In this document: positions 1-9,947 of the stretch, piece after piece
Numbering within the stretch: position 1 is the first letter of the stretch
Layout of the letters: every line of letters begins with the position of its first letter
DNA from: Methylotenera_A sp040387515
Lineage (GTDB): Bacteria; Pseudomonadota; Gammaproteobacteria; Burkholderiales; Methylophilaceae
Assembly: GCA_040387515.1 (NCBI GenBank)
Contig: JAZKDP010000011.1
Span: 124,001 to 188,000 of the forward strand
Length of the DNA stretch: 64,000 bases
Reading direction: 5' to 3'
Position numbers and translations under genes: made by a program
Notes under the pieces: generated by a model
What the model saw: the letters and a program-made list of their open reading frames with translations, nothing else
Told to the model about the DNA's origin: nothing
The model's database searches: none

Positions 1-550
1 CGGGCATCAAATTAGCGTCGTTTAAATAATTTTCAGCATCAATTACCGCTATTTCCATATCGCGTTGCAAACGGTAATGCTGCAAACCGTCATCGCTGAT
101 AATCACGTTGCAATCCGGATGTGCTTTTAGCAACTCAAGCCCAACGCGTGCGCGATCTGCGCCAACCCATATTGGGCAGTCGCAACGGTTTGCAATCAGC
201 ACAGGCTCATCACCAACTATTTTTGGATCGCTATTCGCATTAACTGCAGTAGGTAACTTTACACTGCCGCCATAACCACGACTAATAACAGCAGGGCGAT
301 AGCCACGCTGTTTTAATTGTTCTACCAGCCAAATAACAACAGGGGTTTTGCCACTGCCGCCGATGTGGATATTTCCAACAATAATGACAGGAACCGGCAG
401 CTGGTGAGATTTCAGAACACCGAAGCGATAAGCACAGCGTCTTAGCAAAGTAAGCAGTGCAAAAAGCCATGAAAGTGGTAGCAAAACCCAGTAAAAAAGT
501 GCGTTTCTTTTTCGCCAAGCTTGCTGAATAAACTCTTGAGTGTACGTCAT
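1..550 (-). CDS. lpxK: Tetraacyldisaccharide 4'-kinase LpxK (3' end outside window)
   Basis: LpxK phosphorylates the 4' position of the lipid A disaccharide at the inner membrane. Reading the minus strand from the ATG at 548-550 gives about 183 codons before the window edge. A hydrophobic N-terminal segment (about residues 20-38) is followed by a Walker A loop at about 59-69 (GNIHIGGSGKT), typical of LpxK, then VISRGYGG and an ISDDGLQH stretch. The frame stays open to base 1, so the C-terminal part lies outside the window. It starts 18 bp after the msbA stop codon on the same strand, so the two are probably cotranscribed. That fits lipid A synthesis coupled to lipid A flipping. Confidence 0.95.
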   Translation of the reverse strand, partial: MTYTQEFIQQAWRKRNALFYWVLLPLSWLFALLTLLRRCAYRFGVLKSHQLPVPVIIVGNIHIGGSGKTPVVIWLVEQLKQRGYRPAVISRGYGGSVKLPTAVNANSDPKIVGDEPVLIANRCDCPIWVGADRARVGLELLKAHPDCNVIISDDGLQHYRLQRDMEIAVIDAENYLNDANLMP

Positions 551-568
551 CAAAATATGTAAACGCGG

Positions 569-2323
569 TTAATCAAATTCTTTTTGATACAGCTTACTGT
601 AATAGCCATTTTTTCCGATTAAATCTTGATGCGAGCCTGATTCGACGATTTTTCCATGATCCATCACCAAAATTCTATCGGCATTTTCAATCGTGCTTAA
701 TCGATGTGCAATCACAATTGTGGTGCGACCTTGCATTAAAGTGTCCAAAGCTGCTTGCACAAACTGTTCAGATTCCGTATCCAGTGCACTGGTAGCCTCA
801 TCTAACAATAGAATAGGTGCATTTTTGAGTATGGCACGGGCGATTGCAATACGTTGGCGTTGGCCGCCTGAAAGCCGCACACCTCTATCGCCAATCTCAT
901 TTTGCAAACCATCTGGCAATTGCTGAATAAACTCCCACGCATGCGCTGCTTTAGCCGCTTCAATCACTTCTTCTTCAGTCGAATTTCGCAATGCGCCATA
1001 AGCAATATTGTTAAAAACGGTGTCGTTAAACAACACGATATCTTGGCTAACCAATGAAAACTGACTGCGCAGATTTTTTAATTCCAACGCGCGAATATCT
1101 ACACCATCCAGTAAAATTAAGCCTTGTTGCAGCTCATAAAAACGCGGCAACAGATTAACCATCGTTGTTTTACCACCGCCAGAACGCCCGACTAAAGCGA
1201 GCTTTTCACCTGGCTGAATCGTAAAGTTAAGATTATCTAATGCAAGTTTTTTGGCATTGGCATACCTTACGCTAACGTTTCTAAACTCAATTCCACCGTT
1301 GGCGCGTTGAATGATTTTTTCGCCATCATTGTCTTCAATTGGGCTATCAATCACCTCGAATACACTTTGCGCTGCAGCCAAACCAATTTGAAACTCTTCA
1401 TTAGCTGCCGTTAAATGTTTTATCGGCGCAATCAACATAAGCAAAGCACCCACAAATGCGGCAAACTCGCCCGCACTGAATTTGCCTACCGCGTAGTAAA
1501 CCACTAAACCCAAAGCAATTGCCGCCAGCAATTCAATTACAAAGCTATTTAAACCAGAAATACGCGTTAAGCGTAATTCAATGTGGCGATTATTGCCGAC
1601 AATTTTGCCAAATCGATTTGTTTCATACTCGCCTGCACCAAAAATCTTAACAATGCGCTGACCAGCAATCGCCTCTTCAGCCGCTTTGGTCATATCGCCC
1701 ATGGACTCTTGCACACGCTTGGCACTGGCACGTAATCTGGGTGTCATTTTGCGCAAATAAAGTGCCATTAATGGCGTGACAACCACAAAAATAAGCGTTA
1801 ATTTCCAATCTAAATACAACATGTATCCCAGCAAGCCAACTGCGGTTAACGCATCCTGAATAACAGATAACGCGACACGCGTTGAAACGGTAGAAAGACG
1901 TTCTGTATCGTAAGTGAGTTTAGAAACAGTCACGCTGGAAGAACCCGCATCAAAATAGCTGACAGGTAATAACATGAGCTTGCTAAAAGCTTCATTTCTA
2001 ATCACCTCGACCACATGGCGCGCTATCCAGCGCATGTAATACAGTGAAATAAAGCCAGCAAGTGCTCTAATTGCCATCAAACCAAATAACATCAGTGGCA
2101 AAATATAGACTTGATCAGGAGCTTGCTTAACAAAACCATCATCAGTCACTTTTTTAATCAGCGCCAAAAAGCCAGTGTTGCTGGCCGACAACACGATGAG
2201 CGCAAAAATGCTGATTAAAAAGTAGACTTTATATCGCCAGGCGTAGCGAAACAAACGCAAATACAGTAATTTTGCGTTTGCGACGTGCGGAATAGCTTCT
2301 TTTCTACGTGAGGATTTCGACAT
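569..2323 (-). CDS. msbA: Lipid A export ABC transporter MsbA
   Basis: MsbA is a half-size ABC exporter that flips lipid A-core across the inner membrane. The 584-residue protein has an N-terminal transmembrane domain (about 30-300) and a C-terminal ATPase. The ATPase shows Walker A GRSGGGKTT (about 379-387), signature LSGGQ (about 484-488) and Walker B ILLLDEATSALD (about 504-515), followed by the switch His in VIAHRLST. The frame is open upstream to a TTG at 2348-2350, but the ATG at 2321-2323 is the more natural start. It lies directly upstream of lpxK, and exbD is 165 bp further upstream. A related peptide exporter is possible in principle, but linkage to lpxK makes MsbA very likely. Confidence 0.95.
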   Translation of the reverse strand: MSKSSRRKEAIPHVANAKLLYLRLFRYAWRYKVYFLISIFALIVLSASNTGFLALIKKVTDDGFVKQAPDQVYILPLMLFGLMAIRALAGFISLYYMRWIARHVVEVIRNEAFSKLMLLPVSYFDAGSSSVTVSKLTYDTERLSTVSTRVALSVIQDALTAVGLLGYMLYLDWKLTLIFVVVTPLMALYLRKMTPRLRASAKRVQESMGDMTKAAEEAIAGQRIVKIFGAGEYETNRFGKIVGNNRHIELRLTRISGLNSFVIELLAAIALGLVVYYAVGKFSAGEFAAFVGALLMLIAPIKHLTAANEEFQIGLAAAQSVFEVIDSPIEDNDGEKIIQRANGGIEFRNVSVRYANAKKLALDNLNFTIQPGEKLALVGRSGGGKTTMVNLLPRFYELQQGLILLDGVDIRALELKNLRSQFSLVSQDIVLFNDTVFNNIAYGALRNSTEEEVIEAAKAAHAWEFIQQLPDGLQNEIGDRGVRLSGGQRQRIAIARAILKNAPILLLDEATSALDTESEQFVQAALDTLMQGRTTIVIAHRLSTIENADRILVMDHGKIVESGSHQDLIGKNGYYSKLYQKEFD

Positions 2324-2488
2324 TAATTCATCAGCCGAATTGGCATACAAAAATAAGAATGCTTAAAATCAATGCAGGGCAATATAAGGTAAGGCAATAA
2401 AATATAAACCAATATGTAAACCAGTGAATTTCAACGATAACATCTAAAAAAATAACTAAAAATCAACTCTAGCTGCCTAAGCCAAAAT

Positions 2489-2911
2489 CTAACTACCCGA
2501 ACTAAGCTGAGTTGCAAAAGTAATATGTGTGTAATTAGCCAATCTGGATGCTTCCATCACATTCACAACAGATTGATGTGTCGACTTCGCATCAGCATTA
2601 ATCACAATAGTCGGCTCCTTACCGCTACCCACGGCTTTAATCAGTGCGGCAGAAATCTCATCTACGCTACCGCCACCAACTTCATTACCATTGACCAGAT
2701 AATGACCCCTCGCATCAACTTCTACAGTAATGATGAGTGGCTTATCCTGCGGAGCGCTAGCCTCTGCCGTTGGTAAGTTAATTTGCAACTCACTGGTGCG
2801 CGCAAAAGTGGCGCTGACCACCAAGAAAATGATAATGACTAAGAGCACATCAATTAAAGGCACTAGATTCATCTCTAGCTCTTCGTGCCGCTTACCACGT
2901 TGAAAATTCAT
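2489..2911 (-). CDS. exbD: ExbD/TolR-type biopolymer transport protein
   Basis: A 140-residue protein with a short cytoplasmic start and one membrane helix (about 15-37). The helix contains the essential Asp of the family in NLVPLIDVLLVII, and a periplasmic domain follows. With ExbB it forms the proton-driven motor that powers TonB-dependent receptors, or Tol/Pal in the TolQR version. No tonB lies next to it. In this lineage exbBD pairs are often found in this lipid A/comEC neighbourhood, so the partner could be TonB elsewhere. It follows exbB by 73 bp on the same strand. Choosing ExbD over TolR rests on the absence of tolA/tolB/pal nearby. Confidence 0.9.
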   Translation of the reverse strand: MNFQRGKRHEELEMNLVPLIDVLLVIIIFLVVSATFARTSELQINLPTAEASAPQDKPLIITVEVDARGHYLVNGNEVGGGSVDEISAALIKAVGSGKEPTIVINADAKSTHQSVVNVMEASRLANYTHITFATQLSSGS

Positions 2912-2984
2912 GTTTAACCTTTTTGAATCAGTCTGTTAAATATCTATTCTGTGCTGAATTCGCTTTGAAACGAACTCCAATAAA

Positions 2985-3590
2985 TTATTTACGCTCGTCG
3001 TGTAGTATTTCTACCAATTTAATCGCTTGCTGTTCCATATCCACTAGCAAACCATCTACTTTTGCGCGGAAATAACGGTAAGCAATCATCGCTGGCACCG
3101 CAACGACAATACCGGCTGCCGTATTATAAAGCGCCACTGAAATACCACGTGCAAATTGTGCAACATCATGACCGCTGCTGGTGAAAGAACCGAACAGCTC
3201 AACCATACCAATTACCGTACCGAGTAAGCCCAGCAAAGGTGCCACTGTCGCAATCGTACCTAAAGTTGGCAGGTAACGTTCTAATTTATGCGCCACTGCA
3301 CGGCCAGTTTCTTCAATAGCTTCTTTGGTAATTTCACGTGAACTTTTAGCATTGGCTAATGCACTGGCAAATACTTCGCCAAGCAATGAGTGTTTTTCAA
3401 GCTTTAATAAAGTTTCTTTGGTTACGCCGCCTTGATTTAACCATTTTTGTACTTCTGGTAATAAATTAGTGGGGGTTACCGCCTCGTTTCGCAAGGCCCA
3501 AGAACGTTCACCGATAATAGCTAATGCGATGATTGAAGCAATAATCAATGGCCAAATTGGCCAGCCAGCAGCCAGAATAATTTCCCACAC
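2985..3590 (-). CDS. exbB: ExbB/TolQ-type proton channel protein
   Basis: A 201-residue MotA/TolQ/ExbB family protein with three membrane helices: residues about 9-27, about 112-135 and about 150-172. The conserved TLGTIATVAPLLGLLGTVIGM segment is present. It forms the pentameric channel of the ExbBD motor. The start is GTG (3588-3590), supported by a strong AAGGAG eight bases upstream; no closer in-frame ATG exists. It is followed by exbD, and comEC ends 75 bp upstream. TolQ is the alternative name, but no tol genes are seen. Confidence 0.92.
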   Translation of the reverse strand: MWEIILAAGWPIWPLIIASIIALAIIGERSWALRNEAVTPTNLLPEVQKWLNQGGVTKETLLKLEKHSLLGEVFASALANAKSSREITKEAIEETGRAVAHKLERYLPTLGTIATVAPLLGLLGTVIGMVELFGSFTSSGHDVAQFARGISVALYNTAAGIVVAVPAMIAYRYFRAKVDGLLVDMEQQAIKLVEILHDERK

Positions 3591-3665
3591 AGCAAAACTC
3601 CTTATGTTTTAAAAAACTGCTGCTACTTTAGCTTGAAGCTAGATTTTCGGCAAGTTCCAGTTTTG

Positions 3666-6140
3666 TTAATTTCGTGCATTTAAATCGACGTTCTCGTATC
3701 TATCATGCCAATATCGCGGCTGCGACTGCCGCCAAGTATCAACGGTTAATGATTTATCGGTCGTAAAATCCAGCAAAACCGCGCCATTGTAATCTGAGCG
3801 ATAAACCGTTGCACCTGCATCAATATGCCGTTTTTCAATCATATCTTTCGGATGCTTGAATCGATTTAAATAACCTACAGTAAATATGGCGTGCTTTGCG
3901 CTAACGGCTTGAATAAAGTCGAAGGTTGAGGATGTTTTGCTACCGTGATGCGGCACAACCAAGACATCGCTTGCGAGCTGGTTTGGGTACATTTCCAGCA
4001 GTTCCGCTTCTGCTTGTTTTTCAATATCACCTGCCAATAATAAGCTACCGAACGTGCTACTAATTCTAATGACACAACTTCTATTATTGTCCGTTATTTC
4101 TAAATGTTGATAGCTTTCCCAACTTGGATGTAGCACCTGAAAATCCACACCATCCCAGCGCCAGCGCTGGCCAGCAAAGCACTTAAAGTGTTTTTTAGCT
4201 TGCGAATCTGCTTTAAAGTCGGTTGGCACTTCAAAAGAAGTTGCTAACCAATCAACAGGCATTTGCGTCAAAACAGAGACCGCGTCACCGCTATGGTCTG
4301 CATCATTATGGCTCACCACAAAGCCATCTAGTTTTGTCACACCCATGCTGCGCAAATAAGGTACAACAACGCGGCTTCCTGCATCACTTTGCGCAGAGTA
4401 ACGGCTACCCGCATCATACAAAAAGATATGATTTTTCGTTTTAACCACCACACTTAAGCCTTGCCCTACATCTAATACACTGACTTGCATTTCGCCATTA
4501 TTGAGCGGAACTGGTTTTACAAAAAACAAAGGTAGAAACAAAACTAAACCCAACCAGCGTTGTGGAAACCCACGTGGCAGCAATAACCATAGTGCGCCAA
4601 GCACTGCAACCAGCATCGCCCAAACGGGTGGTGCTGACTGTTGCCAAACCGCCATTGGCAAATTTGCCAGCCAATGTAAGCCTTGCATACAAACATCCAA
4701 CACCCAATGCGCTGCTTGCAACACAAAATCTATTGGTAACAAGCTGCCAACTATGCTCAACGGCACGACAGCTAAACTAATGACAGGAATAGCCAGCGCA
4801 TTGGCTAGCGGTGAAATAATTGACGCCTGACCGAACATAGCGATTAGCAATGGCAACAAACCCAACGTAATTGCCCATTGCGTTCTTACCGCTTCCACTA
4901 ACCAATGTTGCGTTTTTAATCTGCCGACACTCACGTAAGCGATAAATGCCACCGCGGAAAAAGATAGCCAAAAACCTGGCGCAATGACTGCCCATGGATC
5001 AATCAACACAACCACCACCAAGGCAATGGACAATGCACGCGAAATGGCTAAATTTCGCCCCAATAATAGCGCCAATGCAAATGTCATGAGCATAAACAAG
5101 GTGCGCTGCGTGGGCACGGATAGTCCAGCCAAGCATGCATACAATACCGCAATGATTAATCCAGCGATTGCCGCCGCTTTTTGCGTGGGGAAATACACCA
5201 CCAATTTTGGTACTCGCCGCCAAATAAAAGCCGTTATTGCAAACGCCAAACCTGCCAACATGGTGATATGCAGGCCAGAAATACTCATCAAATGATTGGT
5301 GCCTGTGCGTAGATACACATTCCAATCAGCTGGTGAAATTTGGCTATCATCACCCACTACCAGCGCGCGGATTACGCCTGCATAGTGCTGATTGATTAAA
5401 GTGCTTGAAATTCGGTTGCCGATTTTTTCGCGAAAATGTTCAACGATATAACTAGGCTTAAATACAAAATTTCTTAATTTTTTATAATTATTCTTTTTAT
5501 CAATGCTACCAGTGGCCCGCATATTTTCACTTAAAGCCCAAGCTTCAAAATCGAACCCATGCGGGTTATAAGTGGTGTGTGGTCGTTTTAATTTCACGGT
5601 AAATTGCCAACGCTCGCCCGCATGAAAATAATTGTTCAAATCAGTATTTGAAGGCGGATTATTTGTTGAATTTACCGCTTTATTATTGCGTTGATTATCG
5701 CGATAAAAATTCAGTGAGATACGCGCAGGTACTTTTAAGCTTTTAGTGGCGTCTTGAGTTAACACCTTTTCGACATCAAACTGAAATCGCTCACCGCGCT
5801 CGGTCACTTCGGGCAACGTAGCAATCACTCCAACCAATTCAATACTTTTTTGTTGCCATTCCTTAGGCAATTCATCGCTTAATCGCAAGCTGGCAGAACC
5901 AGCCGCCCAATAAAAACCAAGCAAACCTGCACAGACAAAAAGACTTAATTTCTGTAAAAGCTGAGTAAGTTGTGGACTAAATACTGACGTACGCTGAATA
6001 GGTAAGAATTGAGTTGTGGCGGCTCTAAAAGTCAAAAAAGCCATTGGCAAGATGGCTAAATAGACATAAACACTGGGCAATGCGGACTGTTGTTGCAGCA
6101 ACCAGGCCCCTAACACAAAGCCAATTGCAAACAGGTTCAT
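3666..6140 (-). CDS. comEC: DNA internalization/competence protein ComEC/Rec2
   Basis: ComEC forms the inner-membrane channel that takes single-stranded DNA into the cytoplasm during natural transformation. The 824-residue product has the full family layout. There is an N-terminal membrane segment and an OB-like periplasmic domain, then the multi-helix Competence domain (about 230-510, containing LMSISGLHITM). The C-terminal metallo-beta-lactamase-like domain begins at SVLDVGQG, with the metal motif SHNDADHSGD and later VVPHHGS. Length and motifs look intact. It begins 22 bp downstream of lolD on the same strand. pilT, pilU, pilA and a pilB-like gene in the same window fit a competent, piliated cell, but competence itself is inference. 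Confidence 0.95.
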   Translation of the reverse strand: MNLFAIGFVLGAWLLQQQSALPSVYVYLAILPMAFLTFRAATTQFLPIQRTSVFSPQLTQLLQKLSLFVCAGLLGFYWAAGSASLRLSDELPKEWQQKSIELVGVIATLPEVTERGERFQFDVEKVLTQDATKSLKVPARISLNFYRDNQRNNKAVNSTNNPPSNTDLNNYFHAGERWQFTVKLKRPHTTYNPHGFDFEAWALSENMRATGSIDKKNNYKKLRNFVFKPSYIVEHFREKIGNRISSTLINQHYAGVIRALVVGDDSQISPADWNVYLRTGTNHLMSISGLHITMLAGLAFAITAFIWRRVPKLVVYFPTQKAAAIAGLIIAVLYACLAGLSVPTQRTLFMLMTFALALLLGRNLAISRALSIALVVVVLIDPWAVIAPGFWLSFSAVAFIAYVSVGRLKTQHWLVEAVRTQWAITLGLLPLLIAMFGQASIISPLANALAIPVISLAVVPLSIVGSLLPIDFVLQAAHWVLDVCMQGLHWLANLPMAVWQQSAPPVWAMLVAVLGALWLLLPRGFPQRWLGLVLFLPLFFVKPVPLNNGEMQVSVLDVGQGLSVVVKTKNHIFLYDAGSRYSAQSDAGSRVVVPYLRSMGVTKLDGFVVSHNDADHSGDAVSVLTQMPVDWLATSFEVPTDFKADSQAKKHFKCFAGQRWRWDGVDFQVLHPSWESYQHLEITDNNRSCVIRISSTFGSLLLAGDIEKQAEAELLEMYPNQLASDVLVVPHHGSKTSSTFDFIQAVSAKHAIFTVGYLNRFKHPKDMIEKRHIDAGATVYRSDYNGAVLLDFTTDKSLTVDTWRQSQPRYWHDRYENVDLNARN

Positions 6141-6162
6141 CGCCTTAACGAGTCACTTAACG

Positions 6163-6837
6163 TTAATCAAGCGTTTGCAGTTTGCCATCTACCAAGCGGT
6201 ATTGGCGTTGCATTTTGGCGGCCAAACTTAAATCATGCGTCACCACGACCAAGCTGGTGTTTTGCGCTTTATTAATTTCCAGCAACAAATCAAACACCAA
6301 ATTAGCCGTCACCCTATCCAAATTACCGGTCGGCTCATCTGCCAATATGCAAGCAGGCTTTGTCACCAAAGCACGCGCAAGTGCTGCACGCTGACGTTCA
6401 CCGCCAGAAAGCTCGCCCGGCATGTGTTCTAAACGATGAGTTAACCCTACTTGAGTAAGAATTTCTTTTGCAGCTTCTAATGCCTCAGCGCGTGGAACAC
6501 GGCGAATCAGCAAAGGCATGGCAACATTTTCTATTGCGGTAAACTCTGGTAATAGATGATGGAACTGATACACAAAACCCAAGCTTTGATTGCGCAATAG
6601 GCCTTTTTGGGTTTCGGATAATTGACTTAAATCTTTCCCCATCAGCCCAACCGATCCGCTAGTTGGTATATCTAAGCCACCCAGCAAATGTAACAAGGTA
6701 CTTTTGCCCGAACCTGACGTGCCCACAATGGCAATTTGCTCACCTGTATTTACAGTTAAATCAATGCCATTCAATACGGCAACATCTAAACCCGTATAAG
6801 TTTTATTTAAGGCATTGCATTGAATAATATTACTCAT
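6163..6837 (-). CDS. lolD: Lipoprotein-releasing ABC ATPase LolD
   Basis: ATPase of the LolCDE-type complex, which extracts lipoproteins from the inner membrane and hands them to LolA. The 224 residues show Walker A GTSGSGKST (39-47), a Q-loop in FVYQFHHLLPEF, signature LSGGERQR (143-150) and Walker B CILADEPTGNLD (about 163-174). The QFHHLLPEF element is typical of LolD. Its start overlaps the 3' end of the permease gene by 8 bp, indicating translational coupling. Confidence 0.96.
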   Translation of the reverse strand: MSNIIQCNALNKTYTGLDVAVLNGIDLTVNTGEQIAIVGTSGSGKSTLLHLLGGLDIPTSGSVGLMGKDLSQLSETQKGLLRNQSLGFVYQFHHLLPEFTAIENVAMPLLIRRVPRAEALEAAKEILTQVGLTHRLEHMPGELSGGERQRAALARALVTKPACILADEPTGNLDRVTANLVFDLLLEINKAQNTSLVVVTHDLSLAAKMQRQYRLVDGKLQTLD

Positions 6838-8125
6838 ATCTTAAGGCCTCAGCAGGATTGATTTTAGAGGCTTTATAGCTGGGATAGAGCGTTGCCAGCA
6901 GACTTAGCACAAAAGACATCACAATAATAGTGGACACATCCGACCACTCTACTTTGGATGGCAAGTCGCTGATGTAATACACATCTTTGGCTAAAAACTG
7001 TACGTGAAACACACTCTCTATAAATGGCACAATTGTGTCAATATTCAGCGCAATCAGCACACCTAACACTGCACCCAGCACAGTGCCAATGAGCCCAATT
7101 AATGCGCCTTGCACAATAAAAATCCGCATAATGCTGCCCGGGCTAGCGCCGAAAGTACGCATGATGGCAACATCGGCGCGTTTATCAGTTACCGCCATCA
7201 CCAAGGTAGACACAATATTAAAGGCAGCAACTGCCACGATTAAAGTCAAAATAATAAACATCACGCGCTTTTCTAATTGCACAGCTTTAAAGAAATTTGC
7301 ATGCTGTTGCGTCCAATCGGTCACAAAATAGCTGCTTGCGTCGTCTTTGCTTAAATCTTGAGTCAACTGGTAAGACATCGTTGGCGCGTCGAATAAATCA
7401 TCCAACTTTAAACGCAAACCCGACACATTATTGCCCATGCGATACAGCTTTGATGCATCGTCAATATGGATCAAGGCTAAACCGGCATCGTATTCATACA
7501 TGCCAATTTGGAACAATCCGACTACCTTAAATTGCTTAATGCGCGGCACGACACCAGTAGGCGTAAACTGCCCTTGCGGCGCCATTAACACCACTTTTTC
7601 GCCAACACCCACGCCCAGCAACTGTGCTAAATCAGTGCCTAATACAATATTGAATTCGCCTGCACGCAAATCATCTAAGCTACCCACTTTCATATGGCGA
7701 CCTAAATCCGCTACACCATCTTCCAACTTAGGTAATACGCCGCGCACAATGGCGCCCTGCACGCCTTGGCCGTAACTCAACATGCCCTGAGCCATCACAT
7801 AAGGCGCACTGGCTTTTACTTTTGGGTTAGATTTCACTTGGCTTGCAAGTGCAGGCCAATTGCTTAATTGATTATTAGCGCCGGTAATCTCCAAATGTGA
7901 AGCCACGCCTAAAATGCGGTTACGCAGCTCTGCCTGAAAACCATTCATCACCGACAGCACAACGATTAACGCGGCGACACCCAGCGCAATACCGACCATA
8001 CTAGTCAATGAAATAAACGAAATAAAATGATTTTTGCGCTTGGCTTTGGTGTAGCGCAGACCAACAAACAGTTCAAATGGTAGTTTTGATTCGATTGTGG
8101 ATAACACGGTTGAGATTGGTGACAT
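6830..8125 (-). CDS. lolC: Lipoprotein-releasing permease (LolC/LolE family)
   Basis: Membrane subunit of the lipoprotein-releasing transporter, 431 residues. It has the MacB/LolC layout: a cytoplasmic N terminus, one membrane helix (about 38-62), a large periplasmic domain (about 65-280), then three helices near the C terminus (about 285-305, 328-352 and 390-415). The stretch FVGLRYTKAKRKNHFISFISLTS is the family hallmark. Only one permease gene adjoins lolD, so the complex may be a homodimer of a combined LolC/LolE protein (called LolF in some bacteria). A second permease elsewhere cannot be excluded. It is the first gene of the minus-strand block. Confidence 0.93.
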   Translation of the reverse strand: MSPISTVLSTIESKLPFELFVGLRYTKAKRKNHFISFISLTSMVGIALGVAALIVVLSVMNGFQAELRNRILGVASHLEITGANNQLSNWPALASQVKSNPKVKASAPYVMAQGMLSYGQGVQGAIVRGVLPKLEDGVADLGRHMKVGSLDDLRAGEFNIVLGTDLAQLLGVGVGEKVVLMAPQGQFTPTGVVPRIKQFKVVGLFQIGMYEYDAGLALIHIDDASKLYRMGNNVSGLRLKLDDLFDAPTMSYQLTQDLSKDDASSYFVTDWTQQHANFFKAVQLEKRVMFIILTLIVAVAAFNIVSTLVMAVTDKRADVAIMRTFGASPGSIMRIFIVQGALIGLIGTVLGAVLGVLIALNIDTIVPFIESVFHVQFLAKDVYYISDLPSKVEWSDVSTIIVMSFVLSLLATLYPSYKASKINPAEALRYE

Positions 8126-8270
8126 AGGCAGAATCTTAGCAGTTAATGCAATTAGGATTGCATTTTTAGTCGGCTATTTTTAACAACTCGATTGGAGTTA
8201 CATTATAAAATCTAAAGAGAAATTTAAGTAAACCGGGGAAACTTAGCTTAGGTTACTTTGAGCAGAGCGA

Positions 8271-9947
8271 CTAAATTACGATTGCAACACTCACCCAATC
8301 GCGCTGTTTTCGCTCTAACAAACCTGCTTGCACAAGCTTATCTTCACCATCTACATGAATCAAATATTGGCTGCCGCGCTTATATTCACTTCTGGGTAAA
8401 ATTAATGAAGCGTGCTGCTTGTTTGTTTGTGTATTTTCTTTTGCAACCAATATGCCAGAAAATACGTTTAACTGACTAAAATTCACTGGCCCATTATCGC
8501 CCTCATCATCCACTAAATAACCACTCGACACCTCAGCATCTCTATTTGCATCAGTGGGCGCCACTTTAAGGCAGGCAGACTGCACACCGATCACTTCAAT
8601 TCCAGCTCTGAATGTGCCATTCACTTGCTTACGCACACTTTTGATTTCGGCAATGACTAATGTATTTTTATCTTCCACCGTGGTGTAACCCACTAGCGTA
8701 CCTGGCTCAATCCACTGATTAAACTCTTTACCTAAATCTACCGCAAATCCGCCATTACTTTCATCCACCATCCACCAATTTTCGTTACCCAAATAATGCA
8801 GGGGCGTATGAATACTCGCGTGCGGTGAAACATTATTTCTGCGCTGTAGTGCCAACTTAAAATCTAGCTCATCACTGCTGGCTATTGTGCTGGCACTAAT
8901 CGCCTTTAATCGCGTACAGATTTCGTCTAAACCATGGCTAACATTTAATAATTTGCTATTTTTATGTCTCGCTTCTTTTCTGCGTTGACGTTCAAAGCCC
9001 TCAACACACCATTCCGCACGTAATTTTTTAAACAGCTTAAGCACTACTGATGGCGGCGCAACTTTATCTAAACCAAATTCTGTTAATGGCTTTTGTGTGG
9101 TTGCCGCACACAAATACGCTTCAATTTTATCCACAATACGTGTCGTTTTCCAAAAACGATATTCCGCATATTTTTCTACCGTACGGATTCTTTCTGGCCC
9201 TTTGTCACCTTCCAATGCAATAAAAAACTGCATTTTACCTTGACGATATTTATTTAAAATCAATGGGTTGGATGCCCATATCTTCAGCACTTGTTCTGTT
9301 AACTGTATTTGTAAACGGCTATAATTACCTTTATGCAAGGTATCCATCATAAAACCCTGTTTTAGAATGGTCGCAATGCTGGTTTCTTTTCGGTGGAAGT
9401 TATACAGAAATAAATTCTTGTTCATAATCGCCAAATTTTCAGCAAGTCTGATGACATTATGAACAGTCGACCATGTACCAGTTGGTGCGGGTTGATCATC
9501 AAAATAGCGCCATTTAGCCATTGAAAAAGCGGCATTTAATAAGCGGCATAAAATCAAATTAATTTTATCTGCAGCCAAAACAACTTTACCTTGGCTTTGA
9601 TAGCACGCCAAAAACTGTGTGTACGCCACATATAATTGTCTGTAATACAAATAGGCTGCGTTATAAATACTATCTTCTAATTTTTTATTTATTTTCAATA
9701 TAGTCAAGTACTTATGCGTTTCTTTCTTTGCATACCGATAAGTATTTTGATCAATTTTCAACACTAGTTCGATCTGATATTCCGCGTCATACATCGATTC
9801 GAATTCAATTTTAGCCAATTGCTGCCTGGTTTCAATCAGCACATCCAACTCGGCCATTGCAGGCAAAGTATTTAACCAGCCAAGCTCTTTCTGCATATCC
9901 TGCTGCTGAAAAACCGACTGAATTCTGTGCATCACCATTGACAACAT
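8271..9947 (-). CDS. Uncharacterised 558-aa protein with PilZ-like C-terminal part
   Basis: I do not recognise a named function. The protein is cytoplasmic by composition, with no signal peptide or membrane helix. The N-terminal two thirds (1-340) are helical and rich in Tyr, Lys and Leu. The C-terminal part (about 360-558) is rich in beta-strand patterns. It contains a D-x-S-x-x-G motif at 395-400 (DESNGG), which in PilZ domains binds cyclic di-GMP. An RKEAR element at about 323-327 is an upstream candidate for the Arg motif, but it is far away and the match is imperfect. It is transcribed alone: 145 bp separate it from lolC and it is divergent from ribE. A degenerate PilZ receptor or a flagellar-brake-like regulator is the best guess. 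Confidence 0.6.
   Translation of the reverse strand: MLSMVMHRIQSVFQQQDMQKELGWLNTLPAMAELDVLIETRQQLAKIEFESMYDAEYQIELVLKIDQNTYRYAKKETHKYLTILKINKKLEDSIYNAAYLYYRQLYVAYTQFLACYQSQGKVVLAADKINLILCRLLNAAFSMAKWRYFDDQPAPTGTWSTVHNVIRLAENLAIMNKNLFLYNFHRKETSIATILKQGFMMDTLHKGNYSRLQIQLTEQVLKIWASNPLILNKYRQGKMQFFIALEGDKGPERIRTVEKYAEYRFWKTTRIVDKIEAYLCAATTQKPLTEFGLDKVAPPSVVLKLFKKLRAEWCVEGFERQRRKEARHKNSKLLNVSHGLDEICTRLKAISASTIASSDELDFKLALQRRNNVSPHASIHTPLHYLGNENWWMVDESNGGFAVDLGKEFNQWIEPGTLVGYTTVEDKNTLVIAEIKSVRKQVNGTFRAGIEVIGVQSACLKVAPTDANRDAEVSSGYLVDDEGDNGPVNFSQLNVFSGILVAKENTQTNKQHASLILPRSEYKRGSQYLIHVDGEDKLVQAGLLERKQRDWVSVAIVI

Noticed and set aside
4498..5325. Several 60-110-codon ORFs on both strands inside comEC
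   Set aside because: Overlapping frames of a well-supported gene with no recognisable domain; typical shadows.
8145..8167. Hairpin AATGCAAT / ATTGCATT followed by TTT, upstream of lolC
   Set aside because: The U-tract is on the plus strand, where no gene precedes it. On the minus strand it has no U-run, so it does not make sense as a terminator for the known genes.
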